From contig AP031357.1 of the NCBI GenBank assembly GCA_037833965.1, positions 5,228,001-5,292,000 on the forward strand: a DNA stretch of 64,000 nt. The letters are read 5' to 3'. The position numbers and the translations under genes are program-made. A model generated the notes under the pieces. That model was not told the DNA's origin. It did no database searches and saw nothing but the letters and a program-made list of their open reading frames with translations. The DNA is from Marchantia polymorpha subsp. ruderalis (taxonomy: Eukaryota > Streptophyta > Marchantiopsida > Marchantiales > Marchantiaceae). Shown one piece after another: positions 1 to 11,768 of this stretch (position 1 is its first letter; each line of letters begins with the position of its first letter).

Positions 1-107
1 TTCGCCCCTACACCTTCGAGTGACTGTTCCTGATTGTACTCCTTCGGGATTTTTCCCCTGAATGCCAAAGTGAAGTTTTGCTACTTCGTGTAAGCCTTGG
101 TTGTAAA

Positions 108-615
108 TTCAGGTTACGCTGCAGCAGGTGCCTTCAGGGTAACCCCTGTAGTATTTCTGGGAATGACAAGTGCCTAAGAATTCAAACTCTTCAATAGACT
201 GTTATGGTGTGTTACTGGAACGTTTCTCAGTAAGTCCTTCCGTGCGGACCTGTGTTCTCTGCACGTTTTGTGAGTTGAAAGTGTTGTTCATCGCGTGTGA
301 GTGACTTCGATCCAAAGTAGGAAGTCCAAACCGGGTTCCCTACGCTAGCCGAAAGCTAGCGGAAGGGTTGTAAAAGCCGGAGTTGGGAGTCACTACCCGC
401 AGCTTCGCTGAGTACTCGCGAGAGACTTTCCCCTTGAAATCTTGAGTAGAGGTCCTAACCGATCTCTGGGTTGTGTTTCTGTAGTTTCAGGTGTGTGTGT
501 GTGTGTGTGTGTTACGCTGCACTGTGCGACCTCCGAGTGAGTTCCGAGTGAACACTTGCAGTATTTCTGGGAGTGACAGTCGCCTGAGAATTCAAAATCC
601 TCAATAGTCTGTTAA
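108..615. repeat. Degenerate direct repeat of about 100 bp, two copies
   Basis: Copy 1 (about 108-205) and copy 2 (about 511-615) share the same order of blocks: GTTACGCTGCA, then GTATTTCTGGGA, then GACAGT/GACAAG followed by GCCT-AGAATTCAAA, then CTCAATAG-CTGTTA. They lie in the same orientation about 405 bp apart. The sequence shows this directly. A partial tandem duplication is the simplest reading; no coding sense is evident. Confidence 0.7.
491..511. repeat. (GT)n microsatellite
   Basis: An uninterrupted run of GT dinucleotides of about 20 bp, placed just before the second copy of the 100-bp direct repeat. Confidence 0.9.
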
Positions 616-3600
616 ATGTGACACTTTGTACCCTGTGTGTTCCTCTGTTCCTGTGGTTTCGACCTTTCTACCACTATATTGCAGTTTTAGCCTTTAGTGG
701 GTTATTACATGGAGAAACATCATTTTTGGATGTACCTTGTGGCTTGTTGGGGTGCAGATTTTATGACTAGAGTGATGGAGTCAAGAGTGCCATTGATTGT
801 TCCAATAGTTACTTATGGAGAGACTTGGGATTGTACTATATACATTCTATACTGATTGTTTCATGGATTTGAATCGCGAACCACCTGTCCCGGTTCGATT
901 CAGCACCTATGTAGAGATTAGAACAGTATATAGAAAGAAGAGGATATGGAGAGATTTTCTTGTGAGGAATTATGGAGAGGACTACTATAGAGCTGTGATA
1001 GAGTCACCTACACCTTTTGTGACTCCTTTGTTGAGAGGTCACATAATGATTATACTCACTTTGTATTAGAGGGAGTGTGAGAAAGCATGGGAATATCAAT
1101 TGATATGGGTGAGGTTCTCAATGCAATCATGGCGGAGATGAAGGAGTTGAGAAAAGCGATAGTACATGGGCATACCAAGCAGCAAGCCATGGAAGATAAA
1201 ATCTTCGTATTAGAGAGTGAGAAAGTAGAGAGAGAGAGTTGGAGAGATGGAAGTTGAACCTCAAGTTCAAGCTTCCCAAGTTTAGCCAAAGAACCAAATC
1301 CTATTGATGCAGCAGAGGCAAATAGGAGACGTCTTCAAGAGATTGAAGATCAAGCAAATCTTTTGCTTCGAATGGGAAAATCCTGTAAGGTGAAAGCTTA
1401 CAAAGGGAGTAGAGCAATGGGAGTGTTAGAGGGATGGATTATGAGGATGAATATTCATTTATCCCATTTTCATGTTTTTGATTATATTGCAGGAATGTTC
1501 ATGAGATCTTATCTTACGGATAATGCTCTCACATGGTACACAACATGGGAAAGAATGCTTTCAGAACGAGGTGCTACCATTTCGTGGAGTGGAATGGAGG
1601 AAGGACTTCTGCAAAATTTTCAAGCCGTGGATTCTCTTCAAACTGCAAGAATGAAGTTGTGGGATCTGAAGCAGAAAGAAGGTATTCATGAGTACATTGA
1701 AGAATTTCGTGATCTTCAAGTATCTATCATGGATACGAGTGAAGCTGAAGCCTTGGACGTGTTCAAACGAGGCTTGAAAGATCAAATTCGAAAGGAGTTG
1801 ATGGTAAGCAGTCCATCTATTGTGAATGAAGCAATCGCAATTGCTCAACAAATTTCGGGAGCTTTTGGTGTCACACACGGTGAACCAGTGAGCAATTTTA
1901 GAGATCCATCTGGTCCAACACCGATGGAGTTGGGAAACCTTTGACGTAGAGAAGGTTTTGCACCAACAAGAGGACCACCACCAAGATTTGAAAGTGAGAT
2001 TAGGCGACCAGGAGTTTCAAATTTGCAAGAAGGTTATGCAAATAATGGAATGGTTTGAGGAGGAGCTGGAGTTCGTGACAATCGCCAATGCTATGCATGT
2101 GGACGAATGGGTCACATAGCCAAGTTTTGTCAAGTTTGGCCGACACAACAAGGAGGACGGCCCATGCAACAACGACCGTTCAACAATATGGAGGGGATAG
2201 AGTATGAAGAGGTGGAGGAAGCAATTTCGGGAAACGAAGATCACCAGTAATCTTGCCTCGCGGCCTTACTGGTTCCACAAAGCGAAGAAAAGGCGAGGTT
2301 GGAAGAAGGCAATGGTTGGGAGCTCATGGAAGGAGTAAGATGCAAGCTCAACTCATTGTCACTGATGGTTTCATGGAAGTACACAAGGTGAGAGTTTTAA
2401 TTGATCCTGGAGCAACTGAGAATTTTCTATCAAGGAGTGTTGCTATGAAGTTAGGTTTGATGTTGATGAAGGACATGAGTGAAGAAGTTGAATTGCCAAA
2501 CGGGCAAACTGAAGTGATAGAAATACTACCACGGAGTGTAGAATTATGCATAGGTAGATACAAGGAGAGCATTGAATGGAGAGTAATTCGTTTAGCTCGA
2601 TATGATGTCATCCTTGGAATGCCATGGATGGAACAATATAATCCGAAGGTAGATTGGAGAAGAAAAGTGATTACAAGTAGTGGATGGAAGATCTATGGAG
2701 ATAGAATTAGATCTTAGAATAGGAATTTACCCCTCTTTGTGATGGGTACAGCATCCATTTCTAGAGATGATGTATGTTTCCTTGGACTTATAAAAGATAT
2801 TGGGTCCACGAACAAACCTTACATCCCGGAGTCCTTGAACGACATTTTTATGGAGTATAAAGATGTATTTCCATACGATCTACCTGCAGGATTACCACCA
2901 AAGAGGCGAGTAGATCACAAGATTGAGGTGATACCTGGAAGTACACCAACTTGCAAAGCTCCATATCGTTTGGCTCCAAACGAATTGGAAGAATGCAAAG
3001 CTCAAGTGGAGGAGATGTTGAGCAAGGGATTCATTCAACCAAGTGTTTCACCTTATGGAGCTCCAGTAATCTTTGTGAAAAAGAAGGATGGATCCATGAG
3101 ACTATGTATCGATTATCGCGGGTTGAATCAGCAAACGGTGAAAAACAAATATCCATTACCTCGTATGGATGATTTGTTTGATCAACTTCAAGGAGCGAAG
3201 TACTTCACCAAGCTAGATTTGAGAAGCGGCTACAATCAAATTCGAATTGCAGATAAAGATGTTCACAAGACAGCTTTTCGTACTAGGTATGGACACTTTG
3301 AGTATCTAGTGATGCCTTTTGGTCTCACTAATGCACCAGCTACATTCATGGGATTGATGAACGATATCTTTCACCCTTATCTAGATAAATCTGTCATTGT
3401 TTTTCTAGATGATATATTGGTGTATAGCAAAACTTTGAGTGATCATAGAAGTCATTTACGAGAGGTACTTCAAGTTTTAAGAGACAATCAATTGTATGCC
3501 AAAGCTTCAAAATGTGAATTTGGCAAGTCAGAAGTAGATTACTTGGGTCATAGAGTTACAGCTACAAGAATCCAAGTGATGAGTGAGAAGATAGATGCCA

Positions 3601-5692
3601 TTCAGAAATGGATAGCACTTGAGGATCAAACTCAATTGAAGAGTTTTCTAGGGCTCACTGGATTCTATCGTAGATTTGTGAAAGGTTTTGCTCAACTAGC
3701 TTAGGCCTTGACTTCCATGTTAGGGAAAGGTCAAAAGTGGAGATGGGGAACAGCTCAAGAGTTAGCTTTTCAAGCATTGAAATATGCTTTGTTACACGCA
3801 CCTATTCTCAAATAGTATGATCCTAACCGTTCTATCAAGTTGGCCACTGACGCATCAGGTACAACAGTAGGTGGCATACTTCAACAAGAATGGGAGGATG
3901 GATGGCATCCAGTTGCTTTCTATTCTCGAAAGTTGGTGGCGGCGGAACAAAATTATCACACGACAGAACGGGAGGAGTTAGCCATCGTGTTGGCAACCAA
4001 ACATTGGAAGCATTATTTGGATGATAAGGAGTTTGTGGTGAAGACTGATCATAAACCCTTGGTTTATTTGGAAACTCATAAGGATCTGTCCAAACGACAA
4101 ATTTGATGGGCAAAGTGGCGTCAACGCTTCAACATGAAGATTGTGTACGTGGAGGGAAAGAAGCAACTTGCAGATGCTCTCACACGCATGCCTTGTTTGA
4201 ATCATGTTGCAGAAGTGAAAATTAAGGCGGATTGGTGGAGCAAGATGTCACAAGCCACAAAGGAGGATGAAAAGATCACTCGGACACTACAAACTGAAAA
4301 GGCAGAGAAATCTCGAGGTTTGGCGTTTTATAATCAGCGTATATGGATTCCACAAGATCACGATTTGCGCACAATGATTTTGGCAGAAAGTCATGATACA
4401 GCCATTGCAGGTCATGTGGAAGTGGAGAAAACCGTGGAGAGTATACAACGAGTGTACTATTGGCCCAAAATACGTGAGGATGTGGAGTCTTATGTTTGAA
4501 GTTGTGTTGCTTGTCAACAAAACAAGGCAAGTAATCAAAAACCAGCGGGTTTATTACAGCCTCTTCCTATTCCCGAACAGCGGCGGGAACATGTCACCAT
4601 GGATCTTGTATGTGAGTTATCAAGGACTTCGTTAGGACATGATTTTGTGAGGGTTTTTGTGGACAAATTGAGCAAGATGATTCACATCAGGCCAACCACA
4701 AAAACAGTAACAGCTCCACAACTAGCTCAATTGTATCTAGATGCAGTTTTTGTGAATCATGGCTTAAGCAAAGTGTTAATCACGGATAGAGGTACTCACT
4801 TCACTAATTTATTTTGGATACCTTTGTTTACTTTTTTCAAAACAAAACTAGTAATGTCAACGGCCTATCACCCTCAAACTGATGGACAAACTAAGAGGGA
4901 AAATAGAACCATAGAGGATATGCTACGAGCATTCACATTAGAAGAGCAAGAAGAGTGGGACAACCTTTTGCCACTTGTGGAATCTGCATATAATTTCTGT
5001 TAATGCATCCACAAAAGTGTCTCCATTTTTTCTTATGTATGGAGCTCATCCTATAACTCCTTCAAGTTTGATGAGACTTCCCAAAGGAGAGGAGTTTTTG
5101 ACCAAAGTTGCAGCAGTCAACGAATTCGTGGAGCATATTCACCGAGGACTACATCAGGCCAAGGAGAAGTTGGTGATAGCTCAAAATCGGCAAAAGTAGC
5201 ATGCCGATGCTCATCGTAGAGAAGTGATTTTTGAGGTTGGAGATCATGTTTGGTTATCTACAACGAATTTGTCTCTTGTAGGAACACCAAAGTTAAACCC
5301 TAAGTTCATTGGTCCATTTTTGGTTTTGAAGCGTGTTGGTGAAGTGTCATACAAGTTGGAACTTCTGTCACATATGAAAATACATCCAGTATTTCATGTG
5401 TCACGATTGCAAAAACATGTACCACGACCAAAAAAATTCACCAACCAACCAGCACCACCTCCTCTTCCAACCTTGATAGCAGATCATGAGGAGTTTGAGG
5501 TAGAAAAGATACTCAAGAAACGTATTCGAGGTCATAAATATCCCAAAGTAGAGTATTTGATTCAATGGAAAGGCTATCCATCGTATGAATCAACTTGGGA
5601 ACCAGCTAAAAATTTAGCAAATGCACCTTTGATAGTTCAGGAGTTTGAACGTATGTGCAACGAGGACGTTGCATCTTAAAAGGAGGGAGGTT

Positions 5693-6112
5693 TGTAACCA
5701 TCTTTAGTTAGTTAGAACTAAAGTAGAGGTTACTCTGAATATTGATGTAGATACTTTAGTGTGCACTAGTCATAGCTGCCACGTCAGCGATCCGCGCACT
5801 TGGTAGGTACAGAGTGGATGTGTTAGTTGACAGTGCCACGTCAGCAATCCGTGTGCTTGTAGGTAAGGATTGAGTGTGTTAGTTAGTGTGTTAGTTGGCT
5901 ATGCCACGTCAGCAATCCGTGTGCTTGTTAGGGTTATCCGCCACGTCATCCATCCACTAGGAGTGGGATGGATGGTGGAGATTAGATATTATCACCTTGT
6001 ACTTGTTGGTGAGAGCTATATAAGGGAGAGGAGAACCATTGTTGGTATCTCTCATCTTCAGAGTTTACGTTTCTATCTTCGAGTGAACTTCTCTCTAAAC
6101 CCTAGTGTTACA
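5693..6112 (+). repeat. 3' LTR of the first chromovirus
   Basis: The LTR is 420 bp, begins TGTAACCATC directly after a purine-rich tract and ends GTGTTACA, giving TG...CA ends. Related LTRs occur in reverse orientation at about 13859-14266 and 19415-19800. It abuts the long inverted-repeat element that starts at 6113. Confidence 0.9.
5779..6023 (+). promoter_or_regulatory. LTR promoter: four CCACGTCA motifs and a TATA box
   Basis: CCACGTCA occurs at 5779, 5836, 5904 and 5941, three of them inside short degenerate tandem units that continue with GC-ATCCG-GC. A TATATAA box lies at 6017-6023. TGACGTGG/CCACGTCA is a known core for plant bZIP factors, including those of the ER-stress and ABA responses. 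That this LTR answers such factors is inference. The reverse-strand relative near 14.0-14.2 kb keeps several of these motifs. Confidence 0.6.
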
Positions 6113-8408
6113 CCCCAATAGAGGAAATCGAGCTTCACTGCAAACAGCTGGTCCTGGAACCCGCAACCCAATCTACGGGATCTTTAGCGGAATCATCCGC
6201 AGCTGAGTTGGCTTCGACATCGCGTTCTTGAAATTGGATTTCGTAAACTTTCCTCCGCTATACTCAAGCTTCTTGCCCTTGACTGCAATTCTCTTGCAAA
6301 CTCTAATCTCTCTCAATTTCGACTGTTGCGCACTCAATTCTCTCTCTGTCACCTTGCGAGTCTCTGCGCGTCAGTGTTTCAAATTTCTCTTGGCCAGAAG
6401 GTGGACGCGCGCAGCCCGCACAAGAAAATGAAATCACAAATTCAAGAATGAAGTGTCCGCCCTTGGCTCGCAGGATGTCATGGTCGGCACTTGGTTGTGA
6501 GTGTCGACTCACTTGATGGCTGCGTCGGCTTGGAGGCGTAACGGCCCTCCTCTCGCACGCGCGGCTTCACACTCCGCCGTCGTGCGCACTCACACGCTCA
6601 AAATTTCAATTTGAGTTCCGCCATCGTACTTCGCCGCGGCCATGGTCGCGCAGCGCCGAAGGCGCGGCGGCAAAGGCTTTCGTCTCTAGCCGACTCGCTA
6701 CTCGCATCCATCCCGCATCGCCGAAGGCGTTCAGCCGCACGCGCTCCGCCGAAGGCGTTGACCAGCAGCGCCGAAGGCGTCTCTACCTCCGAAGGCGTTG
6801 ACTTCCAGCACCGAAGGTGTCTCCCTAAAGATGTCCGTTGGCGTAGGTGCATCGCCGAAGGCGCACCTGTCCGTTTCGCCGGAGGCGTAGAGCCGAAGGC
6901 GGACCGTACCGAGTCGCTACTCCCGAAGGTACTTACCTAATCTTGATGCGCTGGCGCCGTAGGCGCCGTACGAAAAACTTCACCTCCAAATACGAATATC
7001 TAGGGCCAAAGGCGAATATTCCGCCGAAGGCGGACTCCTTCCGCCGCAGGCAGATTTTCCGACAGACTTCCCGCCTAAGGAGAACTCCTTCTGCTGAAGG
7101 CGGACGTCTTCGTATCTTCCGATAGTCACAACTCCCTGAGTGCTCATCTGTTCCAGGCGTTCTTGGGCTCGTTAGAACAAGCGTGTCGAGCTCTTTTCAA
7201 CAAGACCCTAACCAAGTCAAGGCGTTGTGAATTGCATAAGCTTTGAGGGATTTCCCTAGCGCCGAAGGCGTATCGCCGAAGGCGGATTATGCGCCTTGCG
7301 CCGAAGGAGAACTCCTTCAGAATTGATCGTTCAGGTCGGGGCGCATGTTCCGGACATTGCGCCCAACTTCTGGATACTACGAGATCATACGAGACCCGCG
7401 ATTATCCATCTTCACTCTATTTAAATGTACCGATCACTATTTACACGGCTGCTGCGGTACTGTTTTTCAAAATTGTTTTAAATTCCGCACAAAAACAAAA
7501 AGTGGGTTACCACACCAGCGCATGAAGATTAGGTCAACGCCTTTGGGGCAAGCAACTCAGTACGGTCCGCCTTCGGCAGTACGGACATGTGCGCCTTCGG
7601 CGGAACGGAACTTCTGCGGCAAAAGCGCCTTTGGGAGGACAAGAGGGATTGACAGAAAGGACAAGACCAGTTGACTGCGGTCAACGCCTTCGGCCCAAGC
7701 GCCTTCGGCGATGCACCTACGTCGACGGACGTCTTCAAGAAGTTCACCTTCGGCGCTGGGAGTTAACGCCTTCGGCGGGAGGAGTTTGCCTTCAGCGTTG
7801 CAGATAGAACAGAGATACGAGTCGGCCAGAGGCGAAAGCCTCCGTCGCCGCGCCTTCGGCACTGCGCGAACAAGGCCACGGCGAAGTACGATGGTAGAAA
7901 TTGAATTCAATTTTTGAGTGTGTGAGTCTACGCAACGGCGGAGCATAAAGCTGAGAGTGCGAGAGGAGGGCCGTTACGCCTCCAAGCCGGCGCCAACCAT
8001 CAAGTGAGTCGACCCCCGCGCCAAGTGTCGACGATGAAATCTTGTGAGCCGAAGGCGGGCGACTCATTCTTGAACTTGCGATTTCGATTTCTCATGACAG
8101 CTGCGCGCACACGCATTTTGGCAGAGAGAAATCAGAGGAGAAGGCGACGCGCAGAGACTTGCAACTTGGCAGAGAGAGAATTGAGTGCGCGACCGCGGGA
8201 ATTGAGTGAGTGCGTAGCTTGCAGAGGGATTGCATCCGCGTGCACGAAGCTTGGGCATAGCAGAGGAGAGTTTGCGCAGTGCAATTTCAAGAACGCAATG
8301 TCAAAAGCAACACAGCTGCGGATGATTCCGCTGAAGCTTCCGGAGATTGGGCTGCGCACTTTCCAGCACGCGCTGACTGCGGTGAAGCTCGATTTCCTCC
8401 AGTGGGGG
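6113..8408. mobile_element. Long inverted-repeat (foldback-like) element
   Basis: The left arm (about 6113-6955) and right arm (about 7515-8408) are imperfect reverse complements across their whole length. The outer blocks match (GAGGAAATCGAGCTTCAC at 6121 against its complement at 8382-8399), the middle blocks match (GTACTTCGCCG near 6628 against the complement near 7885), and the inner blocks match (CCTAATCTT-ATGCGCTGG near 6936 against the complement near 7515). The spacer is about 560 bp. No transposase is visible. Many apparent reading frames here are by-products of the GC-rich decamer GCCGAAGGCG. It could be a foldback or MULE-like transposon or a hairpin-RNA locus; the left end abuts the chromovirus LTR. 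Confidence 0.75.
6656..7310. repeat. Dispersed decamer GCCGAAGGCG
   Basis: The decamer or a one-base variant recurs about ten or more times at irregular spacing here, and returns as its complement CGCCTTCGGC in the right arm (about 7550-7860). The periodicity is not strict, so this is not a simple tandem array. The decamer is nearly self-complementary (GCC-GAAG-GCG type). Confidence 0.75.
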
Positions 8409-8429
8409 TGGAATTACGTGTGCTAGGAC

Positions 8430-8984
8430 ATGGTGCGCGAGTGGCAGAAGGAGAGATACCAACGTACGTGCGGGTTTCGACCGCACGTAGAGCGATGGGT
8501 CATCGAGGACTGGGAACAGGTGTTGGGAAGATGTGCAGGAGAGGACGGACATCTCCTATTCGATAGCGAGAGCATCAAGGTCACGAAGGAGGATGAGATT
8601 TCCTTCGCGGCCCTTTTCAAGAGCAACAAGTCCAGCAAGAACGGGTACAAGACCCGAGACTACAAGGATCGCTACCGCAGAAATGTCGCGGTAGCACTTC
8701 TCCAACTCTTGCAGCCGCACAGGACCACCTACATCACTTCTTGGCAGGTGGCATTTGTGGAGCTGGCGTTGATCGGAGCTCCAATTCACTGGGCTCGCAT
8801 CTTATGGAAGATAACGCGGCAGCATGCGTTTGAGGAGAAGGGAAGGTCGATCAATCACCTCTCCCCCTTCTTGATCAATTTCTATCGGTCGATGAGTTGC
8901 CTGACCTGCAACCTCCGGGCTGACTCTCACTCATGTTTACCTCAAATGGCTTTTCGGTGTCTCATCATGATTCTAGAAGACTAG
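8430..8984 (+). CDS. Unrecognised 184-residue open frame, probably a repeat-derived gene fragment
   Basis: The open frame begins just outside the right arm of the inverted repeat and runs into the left LTR of the gag-only element, which cuts off its end. The translation has a charged N-terminal half and a helical C-terminal half with SWQVAFVELALIGAPIHWAR. It faintly recalls the plant-mobile or transposon-associated domains common in plant genomes, but I cannot name the family. It may have been part of the element that owns the inverted arms. It is unlikely to be a functional host gene. Confidence 0.3.
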   Translation: MVREWQKERYQRTCGFRPHVERWVIEDWEQVLGRCAGEDGHLLFDSESIKVTKEDEISFAALFKSNKSSKNGYKTRDYKDRYRRNVAVALLQLLQPHRTTYITSWQVAFVELALIGAPIHWARILWKITRQHAFEEKGRSINHLSPFLINFYRSMSCLTCNLRADSHSCLPQMAFRCLIMILED

Positions 8985-9678
8985 GATTCCGCATCATACT
9001 CATAACCTAAACACCCTCTCACACAATCTCTCAAGGTATCACTCCAACTCATACACTCATCGACACTCCAAGGTACTGAAAATTCGTCAACCTTTCATAT
9101 ATGAAACAAGTCTCTACATATGAACTCTCCAAACTTGCTTGAGAGGCTCTTCCATACCTCTCTATATATACTACTTGAAAATTTACCATAGTAACAAATG
9201 GTAATTTCTATCTAACTTACTTTTACGAAGATAAACCATAGTAAGGTTGACTAGTTATCAATATGTGGCAACAGGCCATTGGCCCCCTAAACCTTCTAGA
9301 TGTTTTACTAATCCCTAGATTGAGGTGGCGACATGCCATTTGTGCCTTTTCAACTTCTAGAACTTCCACTTTCCACTAAGTCAACATTAGACTTAGTCTA
9401 ACCAATGGAATACTCCTTACTTTAGTCAAACCAATCAAAACTAAACATGAAGTTCAAAAGTCTTTTCTCTTGGAATCTAGACTTTTGTACAAGACAAAAT
9501 AGAAGTGCTCACTCAAATCTTCTAGAACTTCTCTAGTTATTCCGCCAAGTATAGACATTATAGCTAAACTAGCTAGACTTAGTCATAACTAGCTAGATTT
9601 AGTCATAACTATCCTAACCATGATTAACTCCTTGGCTAATTCTAGTTTTATTTCACACATGCAATATCTGGTCTTACA
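8961..9678 (+). repeat. Left LTR of the gag-only element
   Basis: It begins near CTCATCATGATT and ends GGTCTTACA. Its direct repeat is at about 11769-12493, sharing many blocks such as CTTTCATATATGAAACAAGT and TTTCACACAT. Divergence between copies is easily visible. Confidence 0.8.
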
Positions 9679-11768
9679 GTGCTGAAACGGAGAAAATGAC
9701 CTTGGCTGGTTCAAGCTCCAACTGAAGATGGAGATCATCATTCGGATGATGGAGAAGATGATTATGAGGGTAAGACTCATTGTGTATCTAGGGGAGGAGA
9801 GAGCTATGGCTATATTCGATGAGCCAATTCCTTTCTGTGTTTCCTTTGATGAACAACTCAAGATGAGTTTCTGTTATTTGTGTTGTATTAGAAAGTTTCA
9901 TATAAATTTCCAGCAGAAAAAAACAAAACAAAACAAAAAAACATTAGTTTGAAATGAAGAAGCTTCCGGTGTTTTATGAGAGTGAGAATAAGGATGTATA
10001 AGCTTTTGTTAGGGACTTCAAGAGGGCTTGCATACGAAACAATGAAGAAGCACAAGTGGGCTATGCTTCTGCCGGATTTTTTGGAGGATTCTGCTCTCAA
10101 GTGGTACAAAGAGTATAAGAGGGAGCATTTGGAGGATGACACTTGGGAGACGTTGACAGGGAACTTGATAAAAAACTTTTTTCCCAATGAAAGTTATGAA
10201 ACGCTGATGTGTGAGATCACTTTCTTGAAAGAAGGTGAGAACGAGAAAGTGAGGACCTATGTGGAGAGAACTGAGAGGCTGAAGTCTAGATTCCACGTGA
10301 TGTTGAGGAAGGGTGGAGACCAAGTGGATGCTACAATGGTGGAGATACGTGCAATGCTCATGAAGAACTTCGTGAGATTGAAAGTGAGGTGAGATATAAG
10401 AAGCCTTCTTCCAAAGGTGAAGCCATTCGAATTGCTATTAGAATGAAGGAAAGCTTAGAAGATAATGATTGTAGCTTGGTGGCTAGAAAAGTAGCTTCAC
10501 CAGTTGTAGGAAGATCTATTGATTCAAATCCTTCTACTTCATTCACAATGGCGAATCCTAGTGTAGATTTGCAAAATGAATTGAAATCTATCACGGAAAC
10601 TTTAGCGGACCTCAATATCAATGTAGTACAGCTGTGGGAGAAGAGGAATCAGAATGTAAGGGGAGGCTTTAGAGGGTTTGATAATTATACTCCACCTTCA
10701 GGGAACTTTACAGTTTGCTTTACTTGTGGCGGTCCTTATTTTCATCGAAATTGTCCTAACCCTCGACAACATGATAGAGTTCGGCACAACAACAATGTAC
10801 CGGCCACACAACAAGCCAAGTTTCTCTTGCTTCTCAATCTTTTATCCTTGTTTCGCAAGGAACAATTGACAACATTATGTCACTACTCTTCACAATAAAA
10901 GCAAGTCTCACATTTTACTCTTGGGGATTGATTCACTACTCTTTCTTCAAACTCCACCTTGAATTCTCTTCTATCAAGTCTTAAGAGACTATAACATCCA
11001 AGCCTTGAGACACTTTGGATAACCTAACCTTCCAGCCCCCTTGTTCATTCATTGTTCCATAAGATGAAAACCACTCAAAAGTCCTCTCCCACAACGTTAT
11101 CTATTTGGCAAAAATTGCGAATAAGTAAATTCAAAACTTTTGCTTTCTTATCCTAATTTTGTATCCCCTGAACTTCAAAATAGCATAACTTTGTTTCTAG
11201 ACGTTACATCTTAGTGAATTTTTAGCTCGCACGTTAGTTATCTTTCGATACACACTCGTACAAAGTTTCAAAGGCTAAATTGAAAGATACAAAAAGTAAT
11301 CTATCGTACAGACTTTCCCGAGAGCAAACTTTTGGCATCCCTGAAACCCCCTCAACTTCTAATACTCATATTTTGCTATTAACACATAAACTAGACCTGA
11401 AACAAAAATTAAACATTCTCTATCTTTCTATCTACCATCAATAAAAACTTTCAAAAATACTTTTTTGGTATCCAAGATCACTTTTCTCTCAGAATGACGT
11501 GTTTAAGTGAACAAAACATAAAAAATCACTTCTAGGCTATCATATGAGACCACTGGAAAGATAAAAGTAATTTCACTCTTAAGTATACTCCCCGCTCTCT
11601 TCAGTCTCCAATGTTAACTCCAAGAGATACCTCATGGACATTTTTTCTCGAGCTAGAAATCAAATCCTAAACATTATGTATTCTAGATTGAGATCACGGC
11701 AACAAAATCAAAAATGTAACCTCTGGATTGACTGTTATTCAGATTTACCTTAGATAGTTTTGCGTTAG

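Larger units (their letters stand above)
1..704. other. Non-coding sequence left of the first retroelement
   Basis: No credible gene is visible. Homology to the chromovirus copy at 13.9-19.8 kb begins only near 705, so this stretch is not the retroelement's own LTR. It contains a degenerate direct repeat of about 100 bp and a GT microsatellite, both listed separately. Its origin is unknown; it could be the edge of another repeat that lies mostly outside the window. Confidence 0.5.
705..6112 (+). mobile_element. Ty3/gypsy chromovirus fossil, 3' LTR present, no 5' LTR seen
   Basis: The parts are in Ty3/gypsy order: gag (about 1360-1950) with a CCHC zinc knuckle (about 2090-2135), aspartic protease (about 2330-2650), reverse transcriptase (about 2960-3560, with an LDD core), RNase H (about 3830-4180), integrase (about 4380-5200) and a C-terminal chromodomain (about 5500-5660). 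A chromodomain after the integrase identifies the chromovirus lineage. A polypurine tract (5678-5690) precedes the 3' LTR. The left end loses similarity to the copy at 13.9-19.8 kb near 705. The element is broken, with roughly half a dozen or more interruptions, and is judged old. Confidence 0.95.

Noticed and set aside
6598-8067. Several overlapping frames of 70-140 codons rich in Arg, Pro and Ala
   Set aside because: They are translations of the GCCGAAGGCG decamer and its complement in the inverted arms; both strands are open equally and no domain appears.
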